Source: Actinomadura macra NBRC 14102
Lineage (GTDB): Bacteria > Actinomycetota > Actinomycetes > Streptosporangiales > Streptosporangiaceae
Length of the DNA: 64,000 nt
NCBI RefSeq assembly: GCF_001552215.1
Contig: NZ_BCQT01000017.1
Coordinates: 1 to 64,000, forward strand
Direction of reading: 5' to 3'
Shown here: positions 16,457 through 25,540 of the stretch, piece after piece
Numbering within the stretch: the first letter of the stretch is position 1
Layout of the letters: every line of letters begins with the position of its first letter
Position numbers and translations under genes: made by a program
The notes under the pieces: generated by a model
Told to the model about the DNA's origin: nothing
Seen by the model: only the letters and a program-made list of their open reading frames with translations
Databases searched by the model: none

Positions 16457-17169
16457 AACATCTCCAGGTCGCGCTCTGGGGTGTCTTCCCCTATGTCGCT
16501 CTCATCCTGTTCTTCGCCGGGTCCTTGTGGCGCTACCGCTACGACCGCTTCGGGCTGACGACCCGCTCCAGCCAGCTGCACGAGAGCCGCCTGCTGTCGA
16601 TCGGCGGCCCCCTCTTCCACTTCGGGCTCCTGTTCGTCCTGGCCGGTCACGTCGTGGGGCTGATCGTCCCCGAGTGGCTGACGGAGGACGTGCATGTCAG
16701 TGAGCCGCTCTACCGGGCGAACGCGCTGCTGGTCGGCGGCGTCGCGGGGACGGCCACGGCCGCCGGCCTGGCGATCCTGCTCTGGAGGCGGCTGCGGGTG
16801 CGGGCGGTCCGCGCCGGGACCGGCCGCAGCGACCGCGTCCTGTTCCCGGTGCTGGCCGCCGTGCTGCTGGCGGGTCTCACCGCGACTCTGATGGGCCCGG
16901 TGTCCGGCAACTACGACTACCGGCTCGGCGTCTCGGTGTGGTTCCGGAGCGTCTGGGAGCTGGACCCGAACGTGCCGGCGATGACGTCGGCGCCGCTGGT
17001 CTACCAGGTGCACGCGCTGCTCGGCATGGCGCTGTTCGCCCTCTGGCCGTTCAGCCGGCTCGTCCACGCTTTCGCGGCGCCGGTCGGGTACGTGACACGA
17101 CCCTACGTCGTCTACCGGTCCCGAGGGGCCGGGCCGCCGTCGGGTGCGCGAACCGGCGCCCGCCGGTGA
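16453..17169 (+). CDS. narI: Nitrate reductase gamma subunit NarI, cytochrome b
   Basis: 238 residues with five transmembrane helices. It is the quinol-oxidising di-haem cytochrome b that anchors NarGH. The four axial haem ligands are seen as H56 and H66 (LFHFGLLFVLAGHVV) and H187 and H205 (VYQVHALLG, RLVHAFAAP), the same spacing as the enterobacterial protein. The ATG overlaps the narJ stop. It closes the operon; no narK transporter, narX/L-type sensor or nirBD follows. The 127 bp downstream, before the convergent nitrilase gene, show no strong hairpin. Confidence 0.96.
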   Translation: MKHLQVALWGVFPYVALILFFAGSLWRYRYDRFGLTTRSSQLHESRLLSIGGPLFHFGLLFVLAGHVVGLIVPEWLTEDVHVSEPLYRANALLVGGVAGTATAAGLAILLWRRLRVRAVRAGTGRSDRVLFPVLAAVLLAGLTATLMGPVSGNYDYRLGVSVWFRSVWELDPNVPAMTSAPLVYQVHALLGMALFALWPFSRLVHAFAAPVGYVTRPYVVYRSRGAGPPSGARTGARR

Positions 17170-17295
17170 ACGGCACCACGCCGACGGCGGGCACGATCAG
17201 CGGCCCGCGTGGAGTTCCGGCACGGGCGCGAACGCCTCGTCAACGTCGCGCGGACACCATCACCTACGAGACACCGAGTTCGTCCCGGCGGGTGG

Positions 17296-18099
17296 TCAGC
17301 CGGGGGTGACCGTGAAGCGCCGGAGGGACAGAGCCGGATTCTTCTCCCGAACGGCGGCGACACGCTCGGGGTCGACCTCGCCGGACGCGATACCGGGCCC
17401 CTCGCCGAGCGACGCCACCACCACACCCATCGGATCAACGATCATGCTGTTGCCCGCGCCGGTCGGGGCACACTGGTCGGCGGCCGCCACATAAATGGTG
17501 TTCTCGATCGCGCGGGCCCGCACCAGCGTCCGCCAGTGGTCCTCCTTCAGCGGCCCCGGGACCCATTCGGCGGGCAGCGCCAGCACGTCGGCGCCCGCGT
17601 CCACGATCCGCCGCGTCACCTCCGGGAACCGGACGTCATAGCAGGTCTGCATGCCGAACGTGACACCGTCGACGGTGAACGTCTCCGGATCGGTGATCTC
17701 GCCGTGCCGCACCAGCGTCGACTCCTTGTACCCGAACGCGTCGTACAGGTGCATCTTGCGGTACACGGCCGAGATCCCCCCGTCCGGGCCGACCGCGACC
17801 AGCGTGTTGGAGATGCGGCCCGGCTCGTCCAGCCGCTCGTTGACGCCCGCGACGACATGGACGCCGTACCGCCGTGCCGATTCGCCGAGCGCGGTGGCGA
17901 ACGGCCCGTCCAGGGGTTCGGCGGACTCGACGAACCGCTCGTCCATCTTCGGCGCCGTGAACATCGCGAACTCCGGCACCACCACCACCCGCGCACCGCG
18001 TCCCGCCGCCTCGTCCACGAGCTTGCGGACGGCGGCCAGATTCTCGTCCTTGTCCACCCCGGGCGCGAACTGCGCCACCGCGACCTGCACCACTGTCAC
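17296..18099 (-). CDS. Nitrilase-superfamily carbon-nitrogen hydrolase
   Basis: 267 residues. The Glu-Lys-Cys catalytic triad is visible at E43 (VVPEFAMF), K115 (VYRKMHLYDAFG) and C153 (GMQTCYDVRFPE). The DAFGYKES and PAEW contexts resemble the omega-amidase/deaminated-glutathione amidase branch rather than true nitrilases. It therefore probably hydrolyses an amide such as an omega-amide or deaminated glutathione analogue in the cytosol. It lies 10 bp downstream of the helicase gene on the same strand and is convergent with narGHJI. The substrate is not decidable from sequence. Confidence 0.85.
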   Translation of the reverse strand: MTVVQVAVAQFAPGVDKDENLAAVRKLVDEAAGRGARVVVVPEFAMFTAPKMDERFVESAEPLDGPFATALGESARRYGVHVVAGVNERLDEPGRISNTLVAVGPDGGISAVYRKMHLYDAFGYKESTLVRHGEITDPETFTVDGVTFGMQTCYDVRFPEVTRRIVDAGADVLALPAEWVPGPLKEDHWRTLVRARAIENTIYVAAADQCAPTGAGNSMIVDPMGVVVASLGEGPGIASGEVDPERVAAVREKNPALSLRRFTVTPG

Positions 18100-18108
18100 C
18101 CCTCCACA

Positions 18109-20613
18109 TCAGAGCCGATCCACGGCCGTCACTCGGATGACGGCCTCCCCCGCCTGGTCCGATCCCGCCAGGTCGACCTCGGCCGAGATACCCCAGTCGT
18201 GGTCCCCCTCAGGATCGTCGAAGACCTGCCGGACGCGCCACAGCGCGTCCTGCGGGACCTCCTCGATCTGCAACAGCTTCGGCCCGCGCGCGTCAGGCCC
18301 GGTGAGCAGCTCGTCGTGCTCGGCGAAGTAGCCCTCCATCGCCGCCCGCCAAGCGTCGCCGCCGAAATCGGGATCCAGCTCCGCCAGGTCGCCGTACCGC
18401 TCGATCGCGGCGAGCTCCACCCGACGGAACAGCGCGTTGCGCACCAGCACACGGAACGCCCGCGCGTTCGCGGTCACCCTCGTGACCCGCTCCTCGATCG
18501 GCTCGTCCACCTCCTCGGCGGGATTGGCGAGCTGCTCCCACTCGTCCAGGAGGCTGGAGTCCACCTGCCGTACCAGTTCCCCCAGCCACTCGATCAGGTC
18601 GATGAGGTCATCGGTCTTGATCGACTCCGGGACCGTCTGCTGCAACGCCTTGTAGGCCCCCGACAGGTACCGCAGCACCAGGCCCTCGCCCCTGGCCAGC
18701 TCGTAGAACGCGATGTACTCGGTGAACGTCATCGCCCTCTCGTACATGTCGCGCACGACCGACTTCGGGCGCAGCGGATGGTCGCCCACCCACGGATGCC
18801 CCGCCCGGTAGATCTCGTACGCGGCGTCGAGCTCGTCCTCCAGCGGCTTCGGATGGTCGACGTCCTGGAGCAGCTCCATCCGCTCCTCGTACTCGATCCC
18901 CTCGGCCTTCATCTCCTGGACGGCCTCGCCGCGCGCCTTGTTCAGCTGCGCCGCGATGATCTGCCGGGGGTCGTCCAGCGTCGCCTCGATCACCGACAGC
19001 ACGTCCAGCGCGTACGAGGGCGAGCCGGGGTCGAGGATCTCGAACGTCGCCAGCGCGAACGTCGACAGCGGCTGGTTGAGCGCGAAGTCCTCCTGAAGGT
19101 CCACGGTGATCCGCGCGTACCGTCCGACGTCGTCGGGTTCGGGCAGCACCTCCACGACCCCGCCCGCCAGCAGCGACCGGTAGATCGCGATGGCCCGCGA
19201 GATGTGCCGCCGCCGCGCGGCCGGCTCCTCGTGGTTGTCGGTCAGCAGCCGTTTCATCGCCTGGAACGCGTTCCCCGGGCGCGCGATCACCGACAGCAGC
19301 ATCGCGTGGCTGACCTGGAACCGGGACCGGAGCATCTCCGGCTCGGCGGCCTGCAGTTTGGTGAAGGTGTCCTCGTCCCACCCGACGAACCCCTCCGGCG
19401 GCTTCTTACGCTGGACCTTGCGCCGCTTCTTCGGGTCGTCACCGGCCTTGGCCAGGGCCTTCTCGTTCTCCACCACATGATCGGGTGCCTGCGCCACCAC
19501 GAACCCCACGGTGTCGAACCCGGCACGCCCGGCCCGTCCGGCGATCTGGTGGAACTCCCGCGCCCGCAGCCGGCGCACCCGGTGCCCGTCGTACTTGCTG
19601 AGCGCGGTGAACACGACCGTCCTGATGGGCACGTTCACGCCGACGCCCAACGTGTCCGTCCCGCAGATGACCTTCAACAACCCCGCCTGCGCGAGCCGCT
19701 CCACCAGCCGCCGATACTTCGGCAGCATCCCCGCGTGGTGCACCCCGATCCCGTGCCGGACGAACCGCGACAGGTTCCGCCCGAACTTCGTGGTGAACCG
19801 GAAGTTCCCGATCAGCTCGGCGATCCTCGCCTTCTCCGACTTGGTGCACACGTTGATGCTCATCAGCGCCTGCGCCCGCTCGATCGCCGCCGCCTGCGTG
19901 AAGTGCACCAGGTACACCGGCGCCTTCTGCTCGGCCAGCAGTTCCTCGATCGTCTCGTGCAGCGGCGTGACCCGGTAGTCGTAGATCAGCGGGACGGGCC
20001 GCTCCGCCGACGTCACCAGCGCCGTCGGCCGTCCCGTCCGCCGTGTCAGGTCCTTCTGGAAGAACGCGACGTCGCCCAGCGTCGCCGACATCAGCAGGAA
20101 CTGGGCCTGCGGCACCTCCAGCAGCGGGATCTGCCACGCCCACCCCCGCTCGGGCTCGGCGTAGAAGTGGAACTCGTCCATCACGACCACGCCGATGTCG
20201 GCGTCCGCGCCGTCCCGCAGCGCGATGTTGGCCAGCACCTCCGCCGTGCAGCACACGATCGGCGCGTCGGCGTTCACGCTCGCGTCCCCGGTCATCATGC
20301 CGACGTTCTCGCGCCCGAACATCTCGCACAGGTCGAAGAACTTCTCCGACACCAGCGCCTTGATCGGTGCCGTGTAGAACCCCACCTGCTCCTTGCCCAG
20401 CGCCGCGAACAGCGCGCCGGCCGCCACCAGGCTCTTTCCCGACCCGGTCGGCGTCGACAGGATCACGTTCGCGCCCGAGACCACCTCGATGAGCGCCTCT
20501 TCCTGCGCGGGGTACAGGGTGATCCCCCGCCCTGACACCCATCTCTCGAACGCCTCGAACAGCGAATCGGGATCGGTGTCGTTTCCAGCGGGCAGCTCAT
20601 CGATAAGGCTCAC
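18109..20613 (-). CDS. DEAD/DEAH-box RNA helicase with DUF3516
   Basis: 834 residues from GTG 20613 with AGGA 7 nt upstream; an extension to 20730 is open but not family-like. Superfamily 2 motifs: YPAQEEA, Walker A STPTGSGKS (K60), TAPIKALVSEK, DEFH (146-149), SATLGDVAFF, and in the second RecA domain GTDTLGVGVN and HQIAGRAGRAG. A KKRRKVQRKK basic segment follows. The C-terminal roughly 350 residues correspond to DUF3516, found in actinobacterial helicases of this type. Probably an RNA helicase in RNA turnover or ribosome biology (inference); related to Ski2-like enzymes by the AGRAGRAG motif. Confidence 0.88.
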   Translation of the reverse strand: MSLIDELPAGNDTDPDSLFEAFERWVSGRGITLYPAQEEALIEVVSGANVILSTPTGSGKSLVAAGALFAALGKEQVGFYTAPIKALVSEKFFDLCEMFGRENVGMMTGDASVNADAPIVCCTAEVLANIALRDGADADIGVVVMDEFHFYAEPERGWAWQIPLLEVPQAQFLLMSATLGDVAFFQKDLTRRTGRPTALVTSAERPVPLIYDYRVTPLHETIEELLAEQKAPVYLVHFTQAAAIERAQALMSINVCTKSEKARIAELIGNFRFTTKFGRNLSRFVRHGIGVHHAGMLPKYRRLVERLAQAGLLKVICGTDTLGVGVNVPIRTVVFTALSKYDGHRVRRLRAREFHQIAGRAGRAGFDTVGFVVAQAPDHVVENEKALAKAGDDPKKRRKVQRKKPPEGFVGWDEDTFTKLQAAEPEMLRSRFQVSHAMLLSVIARPGNAFQAMKRLLTDNHEEPAARRRHISRAIAIYRSLLAGGVVEVLPEPDDVGRYARITVDLQEDFALNQPLSTFALATFEILDPGSPSYALDVLSVIEATLDDPRQIIAAQLNKARGEAVQEMKAEGIEYEERMELLQDVDHPKPLEDELDAAYEIYRAGHPWVGDHPLRPKSVVRDMYERAMTFTEYIAFYELARGEGLVLRYLSGAYKALQQTVPESIKTDDLIDLIEWLGELVRQVDSSLLDEWEQLANPAEEVDEPIEERVTRVTANARAFRVLVRNALFRRVELAAIERYGDLAELDPDFGGDAWRAAMEGYFAEHDELLTGPDARGPKLLQIEEVPQDALWRVRQVFDDPEGDHDWGISAEVDLAGSDQAGEAVIRVTAVDRL

Positions 20614-20748
20614 CCCTCCATCCTGCCCCCGCCCGCGCACTCCCCGTGTCACCGCCTCCTCCGAAGCGAGGTGAAAGCTGGGCAGGGGACGACGGGCACC
20701 CTCGATAGGGCCGGATGGGGTCCGGGCCACCGGGGGCGCCCGTGAAGG

Positions 20749-22173
20749 TCAGGCGTCCACTTCGCGGCGGTCGCCGCCCCAGAGCGTGTGGTAGGAGCCG
20801 TCACGGTCCACGCGGCGGTAGGTGTGGGCGCCGAAGTAGTCGCGCTGGCCCTGGGTGAGGGCCGCGGGCAGGCGGACGGCGCGCAGCGAGTCGTAGTAGG
20901 CGAGGGCGGTGGAGAAGCCGGGGGCGGGGATGCCGAGGCGGGCGGCGGTGGCGACGACGTCGCGCCAGGCGCCCTGGGCGTCGCCGACGGCCTCGGAGAA
21001 GTGGTCGTCGGTGAGGAGGGTGGGGGTGTGGGGGTCGGCCGCGTAAGCGGCGCGGATGCGGTCCAGGAAGCGGGCGCGGATGATGCAGCCGCCGCGCCAG
21101 ATCGTGGCCATGGCGCCGGAGTCGATGTCCCAGCCGTATTCGGCGCTGCCGGCCTGGATCTCGTGGAAGCCCTGCGCATAGGCGACGATCTTGGAGGCGT
21201 ACAGGGCCTTCTCGACCGCGTCGGCGAAGGAGGGGTCGGCGACGCGCACGCGCGGCGGGCCGGGGAGGTTGCGGGACGCGTCGCGCAGGGCGGCATGACC
21301 GGAGACGGAGCGCGCGAAGACCGCCTCGGCGATGCCGCCGACGGGGACTCCGAGGTCGAGAGCCGTCTGGACCGTCCAGCGGCCGGTGCCCTTCTGCTCG
21401 GCCTGGTCGAGCACGACGTCCACGAACGGGCGGCCGGTGACGGCGTCGGTATGCGCGAGGACCTCGGCGGTGATCTCGATGAGGTAGGACTCCAGCCGGC
21501 CGGTGTTCCAGGTGCGGAAGACCTCGGCGATCTCGGCGGGTGTGAGGTCCGCGGCGTACCGCAGGAGATCATAGGACTCGGCGATGAGCTGCATGTCGGA
21601 GTACTCGATGCCGTTGTGCACCATCTTGACGAAATGCCCGGCGCCGTCCGGGCCGACGTGGGCGCAACAGGGCGTGCCGTCGACCTTGGCCGAGATGTCC
21701 TCCAGCAGCGGGCCGAGGGCCTCGTAGGACTCGGCGGAACCGCCCGGCATGATGCTGGGGCCGTGCAGGGCCCCCTCTTCGCCACCGGAGATGCCGGCGC
21801 CGACGAAGTGGATGCCGCGCTCGCGCAGGGACGCCTCGCGGCGGCGAGTGTCGGCGAAGTGCGCGTTGCCGCCGTCGACGATCATGTCGCCGGGTTCCAG
21901 CAGGGGCGCGAACTCCTCGATGACCGCGTCGGTGGGCGCGCCCGCCTTGACCATGATCACCAGGCGGCGGGGACGTTCGAGGGAGGCGACGAACCCCGCG
22001 GGCGTCTCGGCGGGCAGGAAGGTCCCCTCGTGCCCGAACTCCTCGACCAGGGCCTTGGTCCTGGCGGAGGTGCGGTTGTGGACGGCGACGGGGTGGCCGT
22101 GCCGGGCGAGGTTTCGGGCCAGGTTCCGGCCCATCACCGCCAGCCCGGTGACGCCGATGCGCGCCTTATCCAT
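20749..22173 (-). CDS. gnd: 6-phosphogluconate dehydrogenase, decarboxylating
   Basis: 474 residues from ATG 22173 with AGGAGGAG upstream. The oxidative pentose phosphate enzyme converts 6-phosphogluconate to ribulose 5-phosphate with NADP+. The Rossmann motif GLAVMGRNLARNLA (about 9-22) with NRT after the second strand indicates NADP preference. The catalytic GHFVKMVHNGIEYSDMQ segment carries the Lys/His/Glu set, and the C-terminal YFGAHTYRR is family-typical. The length matches the long homodimeric class. It is divergent from the beta-phosphoglucomutase/GH65 pair, which supplies glucose phosphates to the same route. Confidence 0.96.
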   Translation of the reverse strand: MDKARIGVTGLAVMGRNLARNLARHGHPVAVHNRTSARTKALVEEFGHEGTFLPAETPAGFVASLERPRRLVIMVKAGAPTDAVIEEFAPLLEPGDMIVDGGNAHFADTRRREASLRERGIHFVGAGISGGEEGALHGPSIMPGGSAESYEALGPLLEDISAKVDGTPCCAHVGPDGAGHFVKMVHNGIEYSDMQLIAESYDLLRYAADLTPAEIAEVFRTWNTGRLESYLIEITAEVLAHTDAVTGRPFVDVVLDQAEQKGTGRWTVQTALDLGVPVGGIAEAVFARSVSGHAALRDASRNLPGPPRVRVADPSFADAVEKALYASKIVAYAQGFHEIQAGSAEYGWDIDSGAMATIWRGGCIIRARFLDRIRAAYAADPHTPTLLTDDHFSEAVGDAQGAWRDVVATAARLGIPAPGFSTALAYYDSLRAVRLPAALTQGQRDYFGAHTYRRVDRDGSYHTLWGGDRREVDA

Positions 22174-22254
22174 TGGCTCTCTCCTCCTCGTATGCGAACC
22201 TGGCCAAGGGTGGTACGCGGGGAACCACTTCCCCGTTCGAGCGCAACCCTCCCG

Positions 22255-22290
22255 CGCATGGCGTTGTTCCACGCGGGAACGGGCCATGCG
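22255..22290. promoter_or_regulatory. Nested palindrome in the gnd/HAD divergent promoter
   Basis: The outer arms CGCATGGC (22255-22262) and GCCATGCG (22283-22290) are perfect complements. Inside them GTTCC (22266-22270) pairs with GGAAC (22276-22280). The core TTCC-ACGCG-GGAA resembles a LacI-type operator. It lies 37 bp upstream of the HAD gene start. A further dyad GGGGAA-CCAC-TTCCCC (about 22219-22234) sits on the gnd side. It is a good candidate site for sugar-responsive control of the phosphorylase operon. Confidence 0.45.
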
Positions 22291-22326
22291 ACGACTCGTC
22301 CGATACTGACATTCCAGGGGGTGCGG

Positions 22327-23076
22327 ATGCTGGGACTGCCCGACGAGACGCAGGCGTGTCTCTTCGATCTCGACGGAGTCCTCACCGACACGGCGGCGGT
22401 GCACGCCGCCGCGTGGAAGGAGATGTTCGACGGCTTCCTGCGCGACCGGGCGGAGCGGACGGGCGAGGCGTTCGTGCCGTTCGACCCGGTCAAGGACTAC
22501 GGCGGCTACGTCGACGGCAAGAAGCGCGAGGACGGGACACGCTCGTTCCTCCGGGCACGCGGCATCGACCTTCCCGAAGGGACCCCTGACGACCCGCCCG
22601 AGAACGAGACGGTGCGGGGCCTCGGCAGTCGCAAGAACGCCCTCGTCCTGAAGTTCATCCAGGAAAAGGGCGTGAAGGTGTTCGACGGGTCGGTGGAGTA
22701 TGTCCGCAGGGTTCGGGAGGCCGGGCTGAGGACGGCCGTGGTGTCGTCCAGCGCCAACACCGTCCAGGTGCTGGAGACGGTGGGCATCACCGACCTGTTC
22801 GACGCGCGGGTGGACGGCGTCGTGGCCGCGCAGCGGAAGATCCCCGGCAAGCCCGCCCCGGACATGTTCCTCGCGGGTGCCCGCGAGGTGGGTGTCCCGG
22901 CGGCGCGAGCGGTGGTGTTCGAGGACGCGCTCGCGGGCGTCGAGGCGGGCCGCGCCGGAGGGTTCGCCTTGGTGGTCGGCGTCAACCGGGTGGGCGAGGA
23001 GCACGCGGCGGCGCTGGCCGCGCACGGCGCGGACGTGGTGGTGGCCGACCTGTCCGAACTGCTGGAGGGCAAGTGA
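22327..23076 (+). CDS. HAD-family beta-phosphoglucomutase-like protein
   Basis: 249 residues from ATG 22327, with AGGGGG 5 nt upstream. The HAD signature CLFDLDGVLTDT supplies the nucleophile and acid Asp pair (DxD). VVSSSANT and KPAPDMFLAGA are motifs II/III, and VVFEDALAGVEAG is motif IV. An inserted cap region (FDPVKDYGGYVDGKKREDG) is typical of actinobacterial beta-phosphoglucomutases next to GH65 genes. Expected reaction: beta-glucose 1-phosphate to glucose 6-phosphate. The stop overlaps the GH65 start (GTGA), indicating strict co-translation and a joint pathway from a disaccharide to glucose 6-phosphate. Confidence 0.88.
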   Translation: MLGLPDETQACLFDLDGVLTDTAAVHAAAWKEMFDGFLRDRAERTGEAFVPFDPVKDYGGYVDGKKREDGTRSFLRARGIDLPEGTPDDPPENETVRGLGSRKNALVLKFIQEKGVKVFDGSVEYVRRVREAGLRTAVVSSSANTVQVLETVGITDLFDARVDGVVAAQRKIPGKPAPDMFLAGAREVGVPAARAVVFEDALAGVEAGRAGGFALVVGVNRVGEEHAAALAAHGADVVVADLSELLEGK

Positions 23077-25469
23077 CACAGAGCGAGGGGCAGGCCGCCG
23101 ACCGTCCGGTGTACCTGGTGGAGCCGTGGTGCGTGCGGGAGCCCGAACTGCGGATGGACCGGCTCGCGCAGAGCGAGTCGGTCTTCGCCCTGTCGAACGG
23201 GCACCTCGGCATCCGCGGCAACCTGGACGAGGGAGAGCCGCACGGGCTGCCGGGCACCTATCTCAACTCCTTCTACGAACAGCGGCCGCTGCCGCAGGCC
23301 GAGGTCGCCTACGGCTACCCCGAATCCGGCCAGACGGTGATCAATGTCACCAACGGCAAGGTGATCCGGCTGCTGGTGGACGATGAGCCGTTCGACGTGC
23401 GCTACGGACGCTGCCACCATCACGAGCGGACGCTGGACCTGCGGACGGGCACGCTCACCCGGCACGTGGAGTGGACGTCGCCGGCCGACCGCCGGATCAA
23501 GGTCACCTCGGTGCGGATGGTGTCGCTGACGCAGCGGGCGGTCGCGGCGATCTGCTACGACGTCGAGCCGGTGGACGCGGCGGTCCGGGTCGTCGCGCAG
23601 TCCGAACTGGTGGCCAACGAGGCGCTGCCCGACGGCGGCAAGGACCCGAGGTCCTCGGCGATCCTGGAGAGCCCGCTCGTCAGTGAGGAACATGTCGCCA
23701 ACGGCACGAAGGTGCTGCTGCTGCACCGGACCCGCAAGAGCGACCTGCGGATGGCCGCGGGCATGTCGCACGAGATCGAGGGCCCCGGGTCGATGGCCAT
23801 CGACACCGAGAGCTCGCAGGACGTGGGACGGCTGACGGTCGCGACGCGGCTGGAGCCGGGCCAGCGGCTGCGGATCATCAAGTACCTGGCGTACGGATGG
23901 TCGAGCCAGCGGTCCCGGCCCGCGCTGCACGACCAGGTGGTCGGGGCGCTGGCGGGCGCGCGGCAGACGGGGTGGGAGGGACTGCTGGAGGAGCAGCGCA
24001 CCTTCCTGGACGAGTTCTGGTGCGGCGCGGACGTGGAGGTGGACGGCGACGCCGAGATCCAGCAGGCGGTCCGGTTCGGGCTGTTCCACGTCTTGCAGGC
24101 GGGGGCGCGCGCAGAACGGCGGATGATCCCGGCCAAGGGGTTGACCGGTCCGGGTTATGACGGGCACACGTTCTGGGACACCGAGACGTTCGTCCTGCCG
24201 GTCCTGACCTACACCTCCCCCGGCGCCGCCGCCGACGCGCTCGCCTGGCGGCATATGACGCTGCCGCTGGCACGCGAGCGCGCCGTCCAGCTCGGGCTGC
24301 GCGGCGCGACGTTCCCCTGGCGGACGATCCGCGGCCACGAGTGCTCGGGATACTGGCCTGCCGGAACCGCCGCCTTCCACATCAACGCCGACATCGCCGA
24401 CGCCGTCGTCCGGTACGTGGACGCGACCCAGGACGAGCGGTTCGAGCGGGAGACCGGGCTGGAGATGGTGGTCGAGACCGCGCGCCTGTGGCGCAGCCTC
24501 GGCCACCACGACGTCGGCGGCGTCTTCCGCATCGACGGGGTTACCGGCCCCGACGAGTACAGCGCGATCGCGGACAACAACATCTACACCAACCTCATGG
24601 CGCGCCGTAACCTGGAGTCGGCCGCCGACATGGCGATGCGCCACCCCGACCTCGCCGACCGGCTGGGCGTGACCACCGAGGAGGCGGCGTCCTGGCGGGA
24701 CGCGGCGGCGGCCATGCTGATCCCCTACGACGACCGGCTGGGCGTCCACTCGCAGAGCGAGAACTTCACCAACCACGCGCGCTGGGACTTCGGGGCGACC
24801 AAGCCCGATCACTACCCGCTGCTGCTGAACTTCCCCTACTTCGACCTGTACCGCAAGCAGGTCGTGAAGCAGGCCGACCTCGTCCTCGCGCTGCACCTGT
24901 GCGGGGAGGCGTTCACCAGCGAGCAGAAGACCCGGGACTTCGAGTACTACGAGGGCCTGACCGTCCGGGACTCCTCGCTGTCGGCGCAGACGCAGGCCGT
25001 CGTCGCGGCGGAGGTGGGGCATCTGGAGCTGGCGCACGACTATCTCGGCGAGACGGCGCTGCTGGATCTGCACGACCTCAACCACAACACCCGCGACGGC
25101 CTGCACATCGCGTCGATGGCAGGCGCATGGAGCGGCTTGGTGGCGGGGTTCGGCGGGATGCGGGCGGGCGGTGGCACGCTGCGGTTCGCGCCACGGCTGC
25201 CCGGCGGCATCAGCCGGCTGGCGTTCCGGATGCGGTACCGCGGCAACCGCCTGCGTGTCGAGGTGACCGCGGAGTCCGCCCGCTATGAGCTGCTCGACGG
25301 CCCCGGCCTCAAGCTCTGGCACCACGGCCAGGAGGTCACGCTGGCCGACGAGCCGGCCGAACTGCCCATCGAGCAGGTGCCGTCGCATCCGGCGCCGATC
25401 CAGCCGGCCGGCCGGGAGCCGGCGCCACGCCGCATCGACCCGCACGGACGTGACCCCCGCCGGACCTGA
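23073..25469 (+). CDS. GH65 disaccharide phosphorylase (trehalose/maltose/kojibiose type)
   Basis: 798 residues with the GH65 layout: an N-terminal beta-sandwich (about 15-290), a linker, the (alpha/alpha)6 catalytic barrel (about 330-690) and a small C-terminal beta domain. The catalytic acid is probably E495 in VTGPDEYSA. The phosphate-binding region VRDSSLSAQT is present, favouring phosphorolysis over hydrolysis. NGHLGIRGNLDEGEP is the family N-terminal hallmark. Partner of the upstream beta-phosphoglucomutase; together they would convert an alpha-linked glucose disaccharide plus phosphate into glucose and glucose 6-phosphate. The linkage specificity cannot be told from sequence. A Pro/Arg-rich tail of about 30 residues ends in a terminator hairpin. 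Confidence 0.9.
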   Translation: MTQSEGQAADRPVYLVEPWCVREPELRMDRLAQSESVFALSNGHLGIRGNLDEGEPHGLPGTYLNSFYEQRPLPQAEVAYGYPESGQTVINVTNGKVIRLLVDDEPFDVRYGRCHHHERTLDLRTGTLTRHVEWTSPADRRIKVTSVRMVSLTQRAVAAICYDVEPVDAAVRVVAQSELVANEALPDGGKDPRSSAILESPLVSEEHVANGTKVLLLHRTRKSDLRMAAGMSHEIEGPGSMAIDTESSQDVGRLTVATRLEPGQRLRIIKYLAYGWSSQRSRPALHDQVVGALAGARQTGWEGLLEEQRTFLDEFWCGADVEVDGDAEIQQAVRFGLFHVLQAGARAERRMIPAKGLTGPGYDGHTFWDTETFVLPVLTYTSPGAAADALAWRHMTLPLARERAVQLGLRGATFPWRTIRGHECSGYWPAGTAAFHINADIADAVVRYVDATQDERFERETGLEMVVETARLWRSLGHHDVGGVFRIDGVTGPDEYSAIADNNIYTNLMARRNLESAADMAMRHPDLADRLGVTTEEAASWRDAAAAMLIPYDDRLGVHSQSENFTNHARWDFGATKPDHYPLLLNFPYFDLYRKQVVKQADLVLALHLCGEAFTSEQKTRDFEYYEGLTVRDSSLSAQTQAVVAAEVGHLELAHDYLGETALLDLHDLNHNTRDGLHIASMAGAWSGLVAGFGGMRAGGGTLRFAPRLPGGISRLAFRMRYRGNRLRVEVTAESARYELLDGPGLKLWHHGQEVTLADEPAELPIEQVPSHPAPIQPAGREPAPRRIDPHGRDPRRT

Positions 25470-25478
25470 TCCGGCGGG
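25456..25478 (+). terminator. Hairpin overlapping the GH65 stop codon
   Basis: CCCGCCGGA (25456-25464), a 5-nt loop, and TCCGGCGGG (25470-25478). The TGA of the GH65 gene (25467-25469) lies in the loop and adjoining base. A 9-bp perfect stem at the end of the operon, facing the convergent soxR gene. Confidence 0.55.
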
Positions 25479-25540
25479 CCGCCACCCCCCGGGCCGCTGT
25501 CCATGGCGCGGCCACCCCTCTGGCGGTACCCCTCTGGCGG

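Noticed and set aside
17209..20535. Very long open frame on the plus strand opposite the helicase and nitrilase genes
   Set aside because: It is a high-GC antisense shadow: composition is His/Arg/Asp-rich without family motifs, and the minus-strand genes have clear catalytic motifs.
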